A program made the position numbers and the translations under genes. DNA of 64,000 nucleotides, from contig OX638293.1 in NCBI GenBank assembly GCA_951812335.1, positions 62,001-126,000 of the forward strand, written 5' to 3'. A model generated the notes under the pieces. The model saw only the letters and a program-made list of their open reading frames with translations, was not told where the DNA came from and did not search any database. Below are positions 25,256 through 33,241 of the stretch, piece after piece; position 1 is the stretch's first letter; every line of letters starts with the position of its first letter. This stretch comes from Rhodothermales bacterium (lineage in GTDB: Bacteria > Bacteroidota > Rhodothermia > Rhodothermales > VXPQ01).

Positions 25256-25630
25256 TCAAGACACCACAGGAGGAGCGCGTATCGGGCGATAGAAAAGGCT
25301 GCGGGCAGACAGTGCGGACCAGAGCGTCTGCCCGGTCACATGCACGGGAAGCAGCGGCGCCCGGATTTGATCGATAACCGGGGTCGTCAATGAACGAAAC
25401 GCGCACAGATCGCACTCGAAATGATGCGGAGGCGTTTGTTCTTCGACAAGAAAATCGACCGGGACGCCTGTCGACCCGCTCTGCACTCCCTCGGCAGCAG
25501 CACCATGCACATGCTCCAGAGAGCGGATATGCGACAGGTTATGCCCGAACGGCGCCGCCAGGGCGCCGCACAACATCACGGCGAGCAAAAGAACTCCCGA
25601 CCGTTCGATATGTGTGCGCAGCGAAAACAT
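25256..25630 (-). CDS. DUF2946-like small exported protein, copy 1
   Basis: The 124-residue protein has a signal or anchor helix (SGVLLLAVMLCGALAAPFGHNL) and a histidine-cysteine motif HHFECDLCAF near residue 70, plus HIRSLEHVHG. HxxCxxC-bearing small proteins of this kind are often linked to metal handling. It is the first gene of the three-gene cassette, 72 bp before the lipoprotein gene. The near-identical second copy is at 28308-28682. The family assignment is by motif and size only. Confidence 0.7.
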   Translation of the reverse strand: MFSLRTHIERSGVLLLAVMLCGALAAPFGHNLSHIRSLEHVHGAAAEGVQSGSTGVPVDFLVEEQTPPHHFECDLCAFRSLTTPVIDQIRAPLLPVHVTGQTLWSALSARSLFYRPIRAPPVVS

Positions 25631-25740
25631 ATATCCCGGATGCTGTAAGAGCAGGTTACCGGATTCGTATGCCCGATTACGGCAGGCCCCTTACACACGA
25701 CACGTTGCGCAAGGTTGCAGCGCCCCGCAGGAAATTCTCA
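25631..25740 (-). promoter_or_regulatory. Upstream region of metal cassette copy 1
   Basis: This region is conserved in both cassette copies. It holds a palindrome TTGCGCAA at 25705-25712, about 75 bp before the first gene, within GTTGCGCAAGGTTGC. It could be an operator for a metal-responsive repressor. I see no clear -35/-10 pair. Confidence 0.35.
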
Positions 25741-25999
25741 TAAGGATACTCTGATTAAATCTGCAAAGTTCAGAGGCTTCGAGAAGCGCGCTGGCAAGGA
25801 ATAACGAAGCAATGTGACAGGCCCCACATAATGAGGAATGACACAGCAAGCGCGCTTCTCGAAGCCTACCGAAGGGCGCTTCATGTACGCCATGCACCAA
25901 ATCACAGCATTTTTCGCTGATTTCAACGACATCGTCATGATGTCCTGTACGCACGAACATGAAGCGCTGATCGAAGTAGAATTAATCAGAGTATCCTTA
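25741..25999 (+). repeat. Dispersed element, copy H (259 bp, full length)
   Basis: It runs from TAAGGATACTCTGATTAAAT to AGAGTATCCTTA. The internal arms CTTCGAGAAGCGCGCT and AGCGCGCTTCTCGAAG pair perfectly over 16 bp, with the CACATAATG/GGAATGAC block in the loop. After it, a second partial end (GGAGCATCCTTA, to 26014) follows; its last TTA is the complement of the second receptor's stop. It separates the two copies of the metal cassette. Confidence 0.88.
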
Positions 26000-26011
26000 A
26001 TCGGAGCATCC

Positions 26012-28243
26012 TTAAAACAACACTTTGACAAGGATCTTGAGATTGCGTCCCTGCTCGGGCATGATGCTCTTTACCCTCGAAAGGTGATCCCTGTATTCGG
26101 CATTGGTTGCATTTTCGATGCCGATATCGAACGTGTACAAGGAGCGGCCTATCGAAAGATAGTACTGCACATAGCCTCCAAGCACGACGTACCCGTCCGT
26201 CGGTTCTTCGAACGCGCCGAGACGATCCTGTTTGCGCGCCGCCTCAGCGGAACCGGACACCCGAAACCGCCCCTTGGCGTACGCCGCTTCCAGACGACCC
26301 CGCAGGGGAGGAGTAAAGGGCATCGGCTCATCAATGTCGATCAGCGTACCGCGTACGTACGCCCCCGATCCGGAAAGAGTTACGGAGGGAGCGATCTGTA
26401 GTGCAAAGGAGGCTTCCGATCCTGACATACGTACCGTCGAGCCGGTTTGCTGGTATACCGGCAGAAGCGTACGCACACTGATCTCACCTGTATTTCTGGG
26501 ATAAATGTAATCCCGGATGTAATTGTGATACAGGTTCAGAGATCCGGAAAAACGCTCGCTTCGGTATTCTCCAAACACTTCCGCACCCAATCCCTTTTCA
26601 ACACCAAGATCCGCATTGCCTACCTCGAAGGTATAGGCCCCCAGATGTGGCCCTGACGAGAACAGTTCTTCGATGCCCGGCATGCGAATCGAGCGCACGC
26701 CGCCGATACCCACGGAGAAATCATCGCCGAATCGGCGAAACATACGAAAAGAGCCGGAGAAGCCTCCGGTCGTTCGGTTGCGTATCCGGCCGGCCAGTGT
26801 CTCCTCCCCAACAATCCGGGGGTCCCCAACCACTCGGGGGCGAACGATACGCAGGTCGTATCAAAGCCCCCCCTGAAACGACATGTTTTCCAGGTTGATA
26901 TCCTGATATCTGAACGCCGCCACCGTCCACTCCCTCGAATTCGGAGTGAATGTAAAACCGCCGGAGGCAAAATCGCGATACCCACCCCAAAGGCTTACCA
27001 GACTATTGTGCCTGCGGCCATGGGTTCGGGCAAGAAGCCGACCATAGTACGACAGGAGCCCGAACTCGATGCCGACTGTGCCGCTCGCTTCATATTCCTG
27101 ATGAAAATACCTCGAAAACGACCCCTCGAATTCGAGATGCGAAAACCGGGGCAGAATATCCAGTATCATGCCCTTCGTTTTCAGGTGACGGCGAGACAAC
27201 TCGATGTCAACACCCTGCGGGTGCGCTCCGATAAACCCGCCCGGTATACCGTACCGAGATGTGTAATAACTACCCGAGACGCCCGCATGCCCCCATTCGC
27301 CGATGCGGCTGATCCCCACGGAACCGTTTCCGGTGGTCAATGCGGTATTCGCAAGGATGCCGATCGGGGTGGATACGTCCCCCGAGTTTCGCAGGCTGCC
27401 GTCGGTGCGCACCGCAAAACCGCCGATCGGCGCCTCCAGGCTGAATCCTCCTGACAGACCATCGTTGGCGGATTGCCCCTGGAACACGCCGACGGCATGA
27501 ATCTCCGCGGGCATGATCACGGGAACATACCCGCGGACTGCATTCACCACGCCGCCCAACGCATTCGGCCCGTAAAGCAGCGCAGCCGGACCGCGAACCA
27601 CTTCGATACGCTCCGTCATGAGCGGGTCTATCGCAACCACATGATCGGCGGAGGTAGCGGACAGGTCGCCGGTGCGCCCGCCATCTTCGATGACAAGCAG
27701 CCGCTCGCCGCCCAATCCCCGCAGGACCGGACGGGCAGGGGCAGGACCCATAGACCTCATAGCAATGCCGGGCTCGTTATCGAGTGTTTCGGCGATCGTC
27801 GTTCCGAGGTGCTGACGAAGCCGCCTGCCCCCTATATCCATATCCGAATCGCTCATCACATGGGACTCGCCGCGCCCGTCCACAATGACCTCACCGAGCT
27901 GGACCAGTGAAACCGGCATCCGCAGGATGACGTGCGACGTATCCGAACCGGCGCCGCCAACCTCCACCAGGCTCACGAGAGGCTCATAGCCTATGCGCCA
28001 GGCCTTGAGCGTGTAGTTCCCGGCTTCCAGAAAACGGACCTCGAAACGACCTTCCCGATCCGTTCTTGAACTACGGTTGGCCTCTTCGACAAGGACCTGC
28101 GCAAAGCGGATCGGTTCTCCGGTTTCCGCATCCTCGATAGACCCGGCGATCACCGCCGTATGCTGGGCATTGGAACAGGCAACAAGCCCGCTCATGATCA
28201 AAAAAACAATAACGGCAGCGCCGTGATGTTTGCGTACAAACAT
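26012..28243 (-). pseudogene. Chimeric lipoprotein-signal/TonB receptor with internal TGA (cassette copy 2)
   Basis: This is the second copy of the receptor, about 90% or more like copy 1 by eye. The N-terminus is the lipoprotein signal MFVRKHHGAAVIVFLIMSGLVACSN fused directly to the receptor at AQHTAVIAGS, so the lipoprotein body and the receptor's own signal are deleted. An in-frame TGA at 26861-26863 replaces the Arg codon of copy 1 after MSFQGGL. The frame continues after it to KILVKVLF. A nearby in-frame 18-bp tandem duplication adds PRVVGD beside PRIVGE. It probably makes a truncated, inactive barrel unless the TGA is read through. The rest of the frame is well kept, so the break looks recent. 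Confidence 0.82.
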
Positions 28244-28307
28244 GACTCCTCTCTTGTTTGAAAGATGTGTCTTGTAAAAAACGGCGCCGGAACGGCGCCG
28301 GATAGGG

Positions 28308-28682
28308 TCAAGACACTACAGGAGGAGCACGTATCGGGCGATAGAAAAGGCTGCGGGCAGACAGTGCGGACCAGAGCGTCTGCCCGGTCACATGCACGGG
28401 AAGCAGCGGCGTCCGGATTTGATCGATAACCGGGGTGGCCAATGAACAAAACGCACACAGATCGCACTCGAAATGATGCGGATGCGTTTGTTCTTCGACG
28501 AGAAAATCGACAGGCAGGCCTGTCGATCCGCTCTGCACCCCCTCGGCAGCAGCCCCATGCACATGCTCGAGAGAGCGAATATGCGACAAGTTATGCCCGA
28601 ACGGCGCCGCCACGGCGCCGCACAACATCACGGCGAGTAAAAAAACTCCCGACCGTTCGATATGTGCGCGCAGCGAAAACAT
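28308..28682 (-). CDS. DUF2946-like small exported protein, copy 2
   Basis: This 124-residue protein differs from the copy at 25256-25630 at only a few positions, for example THPHH for TPPHH and AFCSLAT for AFRSLTT. The signal helix and HHFECDLCAF motif are kept, with one extra cysteine. It lies 64 bp upstream of the chimeric receptor gene. It appears intact, so the first gene of the second cassette may still be expressed. Confidence 0.7.
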   Translation of the reverse strand: MFSLRAHIERSGVFLLAVMLCGAVAAPFGHNLSHIRSLEHVHGAAAEGVQSGSTGLPVDFLVEEQTHPHHFECDLCAFCSLATPVIDQIRTPLLPVHVTGQTLWSALSARSLFYRPIRAPPVVS

Positions 28683-28803
28683 ATATCCCGGATGCTGTGA
28701 GGGCGGGTTGCCGAATCCGTATACCTGATTACGGCAAGTCCCTTACACACGACACGTTGCGCAAGGTTGCAGCGCCCTACAGGAAATTCTCATTTAGGGC
28801 CCG
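28683..28803 (-). promoter_or_regulatory. Upstream region of metal cassette copy 2
   Basis: This stretch matches the upstream region of cassette copy 1 almost base for base, including the TTGCGCAA palindrome at 28757-28764. The match ends at AGGAAATTCTCA, where each copy meets a repeat element. The duplication therefore included the control region. Confidence 0.4.
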
Positions 28804-28981
28804 TAAGGATACGCTAATTCAAGGACGCAAATCTCTATTATGCATTTTTTGCATAATGACATACCTTTCTATTCATTTTGTGCATAATTGCTATGCTGGA
28901 GCACCTGAGTAACATTCCGCGGCTCCTCTTCACCCTTTACCCTGGCTGAGCAAAGTGGTTTTGACCAGAGAATCCTATCTA
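28804..28981 (+). repeat. Dispersed element, copy I (degenerate, AT-rich interior)
   Basis: The left end TAAGGATACGCTAATTCAAGG and right end TTTTGACCAGAGAATCCTA are recognisable but diverged. The interior is AT-rich and unlike other copies. It contains a hairpin ATTATGCA-TTTTT-TGCATAAT at 28837-28857. The right end is identical over about 28 bp to the right end of copy J, which follows directly. Confidence 0.65.
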
Positions 28982-29240
28982 TAGGATACTCTGATTAAAT
29001 CCGCAAAGATTCAGAGGCTGAAAGGGGTGCGCTGGCAAGGAATGACGAAGCAATGTGGCAGGCCCCACATAATGAGGAATGACACGGTCAGCGTGCCCCT
29101 CTCTGCCTCCCGAAGGGCGTTTCACGTTCGCGACGCCCCGAATTCGCAGTGTTTCCCGCTGATTCCGACGATGAAATCATGATATCCTGTATTTGCGAAC
29201 GTGAAGCGCTGAACGAAGTGGTTTTGACCAGAGAATCCTA
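28982..29240 (+). repeat. Dispersed element, copy J (259 bp, full length)
   Basis: It runs from TAGGATACTCTGATTAAATC to CCAGAGAATCCTA. The internal arms, GGGGTGCGCTGGC and GTCAGCGTGCCCC, pair with a few G-T pairs or mismatches, around the GGAATGAC/CCACATAATG block. Its final CTA (29238-29240) is the complement of the def stop codon TAG. TCTA lies outside both ends, so a short target duplication is possible. Confidence 0.85.
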
Positions 29241-29792
29241 TCTATACAAGGCGTAATCGGCTTCCACCTTTCCATGGGCGATCTCACGGAGCTTGCGACG
29301 CAGAAGACGCCTCCGAAATTCACTTATGCGATCCACAAAGAAGATACCCTCAAGATGATCCACCTCATGCTGGATCACACGCGCCGGCAAACCACCCACA
29401 TCCAGTTCTTGCGGCCGGAAATGGCGATCCAGATACGTTACCCGGATGCGTTCGGAGCGCTTAACGGTCTCGCATATATCCGGAATGGACAGACACCCCT
29501 CCTCGAATTCGCTTTCCTCCTCACTCTCCCGGACAATCTCGGGATTGATGAATGTCATCGGGCCCAACGCCCCCTCCGATACATGCTCATGCTGTATTTC
29601 TGCCGCCAGATCAGCCACGAAGATACGCTCCGTACGGCCCACCTGCGGGGCGGCCAGACCGATGCCCGATGCGCCCCGCATGGTCTCGATCATATTGTCG
29701 ATAAGTTGCTGGACACTTGCACTATCCCCAACGACATCTTCGGCGCCGCACCTGAGCACAGGATCGCCATACAAACGAATAGGAAGAATCAT
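29238..29792 (-). CDS. def: Peptide deformylase
   Basis: The 184-residue protein has the three deformylase motifs: GIGLAAPQVG (about 43-52), EGCLSIP and the metal-binding QHEVDHLEG. It removes the formyl group from nascent proteins. The C-terminus has an arginine-rich RRRLLRRKLRE stretch. The stop codon lies within the end of repeat copy J. It follows ruvX by about 12 bp in an HU-ruvX-def unit on the minus strand. Confidence 0.96.
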   Translation of the reverse strand: MILPIRLYGDPVLRCGAEDVVGDSASVQQLIDNMIETMRGASGIGLAAPQVGRTERIFVADLAAEIQHEHVSEGALGPMTFINPEIVRESEEESEFEEGCLSIPDICETVKRSERIRVTYLDRHFRPQELDVGGLPARVIQHEVDHLEGIFFVDRISEFRRRLLRRKLREIAHGKVEADYALYR

Positions 29793-29804
29793 AAGAACAC
29801 CGGA

Positions 29805-30239
29805 TCAGGATATTTTCTCCTGCGTCTCGTCAATATAATCCTGAAGAATGACCGCGGCAGCTGCGGCATTTACTCTTTCCTTGCGGCGGCGGGCTTTCTT
29901 GCGGACACCCGACCGGATCAGCAAATTTTTTGCCCGAACCGAGGAATACCGTTCATCCTGCATAACCACTTCTTTGTCGGGAAAACGCTTGGAAAGAAGG
30001 CGAATGAAAGACCGGACAATATCCGTAGCCGCTCCCTGTTCGCCCGACAAGGTCAAAGGCCACCCTACTACGATCGTATCGAATCCGGGATCGGCGTTCA
30101 GAGCCGTAAGTTGCCGTATTACTTCCTCGCTGGAATATGCCCCGAGGGATTGCGCATACAGCCGAAGCGGGTCGGACATCGCCAGTCCGATTCGCTGCGT
30201 GCCGTAATCGACACCGACGATACGAGGCAATGCGTCCAT
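29805..30239 (-). CDS. ruvX: YqgF/RuvX-type putative Holliday junction resolvase or pre-16S rRNA nuclease
   Basis: The 144-residue protein begins MDALPRIVGVDYGTQRIGLAMSD, the RNase H-like active-site motif of the YqgF family, and ends with the conserved region VNAAAAAVILQDYID. Members mature the 16S rRNA 5' end or resolve junctions. I chose the ATG at 30239; the frame is open 11 codons upstream but that part overlaps the HU-like gene. It lies between the HU-like gene and def. Confidence 0.9.
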   Translation of the reverse strand: MDALPRIVGVDYGTQRIGLAMSDPLRLYAQSLGAYSSEEVIRQLTALNADPGFDTIVVGWPLTLSGEQGAATDIVRSFIRLLSKRFPDKEVVMQDERYSSVRAKNLLIRSGVRKKARRRKERVNAAAAAVILQDYIDETQEKIS

Positions 30240-30252
30240 ACAACCGGAGAGT

Positions 30253-30645
30253 CTACAATGCTTCGGCAGCATCAGGGGTTTGCATGGGATCGCCGGCTAT
30301 ATGTCCGTCCGGGATCCGATGTGTCGATTCGGACAGGGGCGTTTGCAACACCTTCCTCAGTCGCTTGCCCGGTCTGAAATGCGTCTTGCGCCGACCGGGT
30401 ACGAAGATCGTCTGGTTCGTTCTCGGATTGCGAGCCTTCGGTCTGGCTTTGGTCTTTTTGACTTCGAATACGCCAAAATCGCGCAACTCGATGCGGACCT
30501 CCGAATCTGCATCGATCATTATATCGCGGATGGCATGAATGACCGCTCGAACCCAGGGTTCCGCTTTGTAAACCGGCTCGCCCATGGATTCCGCAACCCG
30601 GCGAGCCACATCTTTCCGGGTCTTTGTACTGGATGCATCAGGCAT
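30253..30645 (-). CDS. HU/IHF-family DNA-binding protein with C-terminal tail
   Basis: The 130-residue protein has the HU/IHF body: MPDASSTKTRKDVARRVAESMG, VRIELRDFGVFEVKKTKARPKARNPRTNQTI and PGKRLRKVLQ. The beta-arm has NPRT, the DNA-contacting motif. A tail of about 28 residues (ESTHRIPDGHIAGDPMQTPDAAEAL) extends past the usual end. I chose ATG 30645, since the longer frame has no family match. It likely bends or compacts DNA. Confidence 0.9.
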   Translation of the reverse strand: MPDASSTKTRKDVARRVAESMGEPVYKAEPWVRAVIHAIRDIMIDADSEVRIELRDFGVFEVKKTKARPKARNPRTNQTIFVPGRRKTHFRPGKRLRKVLQTPLSESTHRIPDGHIAGDPMQTPDAAEAL

Positions 30646-30668
30646 GGTAGTAGTCCTTAACCTTCTGG

Positions 30669-30684
30669 GATAAATGAATTTATC
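30669..30684. promoter_or_regulatory. Palindrome upstream of the HU-like gene
   Basis: GATAAAT and ATTTATC are perfect inverted repeats around GA. The site lies 24 bp before the HU-like gene start, in the 109-bp gap after rel. It is a good candidate operator; no binding protein is known from this sequence. Confidence 0.4.
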
Positions 30685-30754
30685 GGCAAAAAACGAGCAA
30701 TAGTTTACGCCAAAAAGCACACGACATACAAGACCCATGCGCAAAAAAGGCCCA

Positions 30755-32998
30755 TCACTCCTCAAACCGGTACACTCCGTGAATCCCGTCGACGCGCTTT
30801 AGCCGCTCGATAAGACGACGAAGATGCGACAGATCCGTTACCGAGCACACGATGGTGCCTTCAAAAACGCCATCCTCGGAATCCACTGTGATGGAACGAA
30901 TATTTGTTTTCAGATTTTTGGAAATAACGGTCGTGATATCGCTTACCATACCCACGCGATCCTCTCCCATCACGCGCAAGCCGGACAGGAATTGCACGTC
31001 TTTCTGCCTGCTCCATTCCACCGATACGATGCGGTCGGGATGGTTTACGAGCAGACTGGGAGCGTTCCGACAATTCACGCGATGAATCTTTATGCCGTCG
31101 CTGCGACTTATGTAGCCGAAAACATCGTCGCCGGGGATCGGATTGCAGCAAGGAGCATATCGCGTGACGATGTCCGTATGCAATTCGCCGTCGATCTCGA
31201 GAGCCGGGCGGGCTGCCACCTGGGCCGAATCCAGAAAATTTTCGTACCGCAACCGAAGCCCTTCCTGCTCGGCAAATTCTTCTTCCTCTTCCTTTCGCCC
31301 ACGGGACTCGTTCCTGACGAACTCCACAAAGTCCTTCGCATCGAAAAGCCCCGTTCCAATCTCATAGAACATTTGTTGGGCGTTCGGAAACTTGAGCAGA
31401 TTGGCCGCTCTGCGCAACTTTTGCTCTTCGACATCCAGGCCGGCCTTGTCGAGTTTTTTCTCGAGCATTTCCCGGCCCAGGTCAACGCTGCGGCGCCGCT
31501 TCTCGTTGATTAAGTGCCGTATTCTACTGCGCGCCTTGTGCGTAACGACAAACTTCATCCAGTCCGGATTCGGCGTTTGCTTCTTCGATGTGATGACCTC
31601 CACCTGATCGCCACTCTGAAGTTTGTACGAAAGCGGCACCATCCTTCCGTTCACTTTCGCCCCGATGCAGTGCATGCCTATTTCAGTATGCACCTGAAAT
31701 GCAAAATCGACAGGGGTCGCATCACGGGGCAGTGTCATCAAATCCCCCTTGGGGGTGAAAATATATATTTCTTCGTCGTACAGGTTGAGTCGAAACTCCT
31801 TGACAAACTCCGTGGCATGTTCGGGGTTGGGGTTTTCAAGAATATCCCGCACCCATACAAGAAATTGCTCCATCCCCCGGTCCCGATCGCTAACGGGCTC
31901 CTTGTACTTCCAGTGCGCCGCCACACCGCGCTCGGCGATGGCATGCATTTCTTCCGTGCGAATCTGCACCTCCACCCGTCGCCCCGTTGGGCCAAGAACC
32001 GTCGTGTGCAGGCTCTGGTAGCCGTTGGACTTGGGCACTGAAATAAAATCCCGGAAGCGTTCCGGCAACGGTTTGTATAAGTCCGTAACGATCGAATACA
32101 CCCTCCAGCAATCTTCTTTTCCTTTTTTTCCTGTGCTTTTCAGGACAATACGAATGGCAAGCAAGTCGTATATCTCTTCAATCGGCTTATCCTTCCGCTT
32201 CATCTTCCGCCAGATCGAATAGAGATTCTTCGAGCGGCCCGCCATTTCGAAATCGAAGCGATCGCTCTCAAGGCGCTCCCTCAAAGGTTTGATAAAACGG
32301 CCTACATAGCCGTCCCGCTCGACTTTGGATGCCCGCAGGCTTCGCACAATGTCGCGGTATTCTTCCGGATGGAGGATTTTCAGAGAGATATCTTCCAACT
32401 CGGCTTTGATGGCGTTCAACCCGAAACGATGGGCAAGCGGCGCAAAGAGATCCAGGGTCTCACTCGCAATCTTGAGTTGCTTTTGTTTAGGGAGCGACTC
32501 GATGGTGCGCAGATTGTGCAAACGGTCTGCAAACTTTATGAGAATGACGCGAATGTCCGTCGCCATGGAAAGCATGAGCTTGCGGACATTTTCTGCCTGA
32601 CCCAGTTCGCGGTTCCAGGAAACCCCGCGGATCTTGGTCAATCCGTCGACAATGTTCGATACCGTATCGCCGAATTCTTCTCGTATGAGATCCAGGGAAA
32701 ATTCGGTGTCTTCCACGGTGTCGTGCAATAGCGCCGAGACGACACTTATGTCGTCAAACCCGATATCCCTGGCCACGATCACCGCTACCTCGATCGGGTG
32801 CGTAATGAATCGTTCGCCCGAGGCTCGCCGATCGTTGCGATGCGCCCAATAGCCCAGCATGAAGGCGCGACGGATCATATCCTCATCCACCGACCGCAGA
32901 GATTGGCGGCACGCATCAAGCAATTCGTCGAGCCCGGCTTCAAATTCCGGTTCGACCTGCAAGTCGGTATTGGTCAGGATGGAAGAAGCTCGCAACAT
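30755..32998 (-). CDS. rel: Bifunctional (p)ppGpp synthetase/hydrolase, Rel/SpoT
   Basis: The 747-residue protein has an HD hydrolase domain (RFITHPIEVAVIVA...ALLHDTVEDTEF), a RelA/SpoT nucleotidyltransferase domain (KRKDKPIEEIYDLLAIRIVL...SVPKSNGYQSLHTTVLGP), a TGS domain (EEIYIFTPKGDLMTLPRDATPVDFAF) and a C-terminal zinc-finger-like and ACT region. It makes and destroys the alarmone (p)ppGpp in starvation. Both catalytic halves look intact, as expected for the sole long RSH protein of many bacteria. The HU-ruvX-def genes follow on the same strand. Confidence 0.96.
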   Translation of the reverse strand: MLRASSILTNTDLQVEPEFEAGLDELLDACRQSLRSVDEDMIRRAFMLGYWAHRNDRRASGERFITHPIEVAVIVARDIGFDDISVVSALLHDTVEDTEFSLDLIREEFGDTVSNIVDGLTKIRGVSWNRELGQAENVRKLMLSMATDIRVILIKFADRLHNLRTIESLPKQKQLKIASETLDLFAPLAHRFGLNAIKAELEDISLKILHPEEYRDIVRSLRASKVERDGYVGRFIKPLRERLESDRFDFEMAGRSKNLYSIWRKMKRKDKPIEEIYDLLAIRIVLKSTGKKGKEDCWRVYSIVTDLYKPLPERFRDFISVPKSNGYQSLHTTVLGPTGRRVEVQIRTEEMHAIAERGVAAHWKYKEPVSDRDRGMEQFLVWVRDILENPNPEHATEFVKEFRLNLYDEEIYIFTPKGDLMTLPRDATPVDFAFQVHTEIGMHCIGAKVNGRMVPLSYKLQSGDQVEVITSKKQTPNPDWMKFVVTHKARSRIRHLINEKRRRSVDLGREMLEKKLDKAGLDVEEQKLRRAANLLKFPNAQQMFYEIGTGLFDAKDFVEFVRNESRGRKEEEEEFAEQEGLRLRYENFLDSAQVAARPALEIDGELHTDIVTRYAPCCNPIPGDDVFGYISRSDGIKIHRVNCRNAPSLLVNHPDRIVSVEWSRQKDVQFLSGLRVMGEDRVGMVSDITTVISKNLKTNIRSITVDSEDGVFEGTIVCSVTDLSHLRRLIERLKRVDGIHGVYRFEE

Positions 32999-33021
32999 GG
33001 AATGGTTGGCAAAACCATCGG

Positions 33022-33050
33022 GATATATATGCGACAGCTACAAATAACAA
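33022..33050 (-). promoter_or_regulatory. Candidate sigma-70-type promoter of rel
   Basis: On the minus strand TTGTTA and TATATC are 17 bp apart, close to the -35/-10 consensus. Transcription would start about 15-20 bp before the rel ATG at 32998. It is a hand-read match, not scored. Confidence 0.4.
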
Positions 33051-33241
33051 CGTCTAAAGGATTAAATCTCGCTCCCTGCGCGCGGTTTCCCCATAGCGCT
33101 TGCGAGGCAAAGACCATTAGGAAGATACACCCGGGACGTACCCGCTTCTGCGCGAATAATACCCCGTGCAGGAAACAGGAAGATGTACGAAACGGATCAG
33201 GTCGCGGCGATGTGCAAACCGCCCGTCATCACCTGATCCTT

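Noticed and set aside
26861-26863. TGA as a selenocysteine codon
   Set aside because: Copy 1 has Arg at this place in a barrel, and no cysteine or catalytic role is expected there. No selenocysteine genes or SECIS-like hairpin were noticed.
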